Both the position numbers and the translations under genes were made by a program. Positions 12,910 to 13,119 of a stretch of 13,119 nucleotides of DNA are shown here, piece by piece (the stretch's first letter is position 1; the number at the start of each line of letters is the position of its first letter). The notes below the pieces were generated by a model. It was not told the DNA's origin, did not search any database, and worked only from the letters and a program-made list of their open reading frames with translations. The stretch comes from Candidatus Bathyarchaeota archaeon. GTDB lineage: Archaea; Thermoproteota; Bathyarchaeia; Bathyarchaeales; Bathyarchaeaceae. The stretch lies in contig JAOUJL010000023.1 of NCBI GenBank assembly GCA_029883255.1, positions 1-13,119 on the forward strand, read 5' to 3'.

Positions 12910-13119
12910 TCAGTTAATTTTTCTAAAGTCTTCGATGGCTGGCAACTTATCTTTTAATTCTATCAGCATACGATAAGGTAAATAAGACAAACAATTGAAA
13001 CTCTGTTCAAGAGGGTCGAAGAAAAGTTGACTTCTCAAATGCTGTGCAAAGTTGAACATAAAATGGTTGAGTTGAAGGCAAGAGTTAACACTCTTGATCC
13101 GATTAGAAGAAAAATAGTC
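12910..13119 (-). CDS. C-terminal end of an unknown protein (5' end beyond window), tentative
   Basis: The minus strand is open from the window edge to TGA at 12910, giving 69 residues. The end, MLIELKDKLPAIEDFRKIN, reads like protein, and the part before it contains LFFDPLEQSFNCLSYLPYRM. The stop lies 38 nt before the next co-directional gene, as in an operon. However, in 12982-13119 the plus strand is also open and more purine-rich, so this strand may be only the reverse of a gene there. Family unknown. Confidence 0.4.
   Translation of the reverse strand, partial: DYFSSNRIKSVNSCLQLNHFMFNFAQHLRSQLFFDPLEQSFNCLSYLPYRMLIELKDKLPAIEDFRKIN
12982..13119 (+). CDS. Possible start of a coiled-coil protein (3' end beyond window), alternative to the minus-strand reading
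   Basis: After a stop at 12979 the plus strand stays open for 46 codons to the edge, encoding ETLFKRVEEKLTSQMLCKVE then HKMVELKARVNTLDPIRRKI, a plausible amphipathic helix. No ATG, GTG or TTG opens it early; ATT 12994, CTG 13003 or TTG 13027 would have to serve, none with a well-placed Shine-Dalgarno. It overlaps the minus-strand frame completely, and only one of the two is likely real. Confidence 0.25.
   Translation, partial: MRQTIETLFKRVEEKLTSQMLCKVEHKMVELKARVNTLDPIRRKIV

Noticed and set aside
1..13119. CRISPR array, tRNA or rRNA gene, or insertion sequence with terminal repeats
   Set aside because: No regularly spaced direct repeats, no cloverleaf or rRNA-like stretch, and no transposase sequence were seen on either strand.

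Overview
This window most likely comes from an archaeon of the TACK group, possibly Bathyarchaeia. That lineage is inferred from gene content and from recalled resemblance; no search was run. The signs of an archaeon are an ATP-dependent DNA ligase of archaeal length, an AMP phosphorylase, a stand-alone beta-CASP ribonuclease of the aCPSF2 type, a RimI-like acetyltransferase, an HxxxC-poor but YkgJ-type cysteine protein, TATA-like boxes about 26 nt before start codons, and leaderless as well as Shine-Dalgarno-led genes. Base composition is moderate and looks even across the window.

Layout. 1-1167 (minus): a substrate-binding protein of a metal/anion-type ABC importer, cut by the window edge. 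1338-1817 (plus): a cysteine-rich protein with a V4R-like C-terminus, convergent with 1843-2193 (minus), a minimal O6-alkylguanine-DNA alkyltransferase. 2194-3421 is the irregular part: two related C-terminal tails ending in RKRK about 1 kb apart, two hairpins, a broken winged-helix regulator gene, and an unrecognised ORF whose tail lies in another frame. I read it as an eroded mobile or regulatory island, possibly with integrase remnants. 3422-5584 (minus): a TPR protein followed by DNA ligase. 5816-7075 (minus): beta-CASP ribonuclease. 7076-7415: a 340-nt spacer with promoters and an inverted repeat. 7416-8803 (plus): a GNAT acetyltransferase and a membrane protein resembling an ECF-transporter S component. 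The membrane gene overlaps by 11 nt the 3' end of an ATP-grasp gene (8793-10031, minus), which lies downstream of a YkgJ-type cysteine-cluster gene (10092-10754, minus). 10891-12429 (plus): AMP phosphorylase. 12441-13119 (minus): a 58-residue helix-hairpin-helix protein, a 64-residue two-helix membrane protein and, probably, the end of another gene.

Function. Most genes are ordinary archaeal housekeeping: DNA ligation and repair, RNA processing, nucleotide salvage, protein acetylation and import. I see no defence island, CRISPR array, tRNA or rRNA, and no clear undescribed system. The points worth a second look are the island at 2.2-3.4 kb, two genes that appear to start at CTG behind good Shine-Dalgarno sequences, and several small genes or starts that automatic calling would miss.
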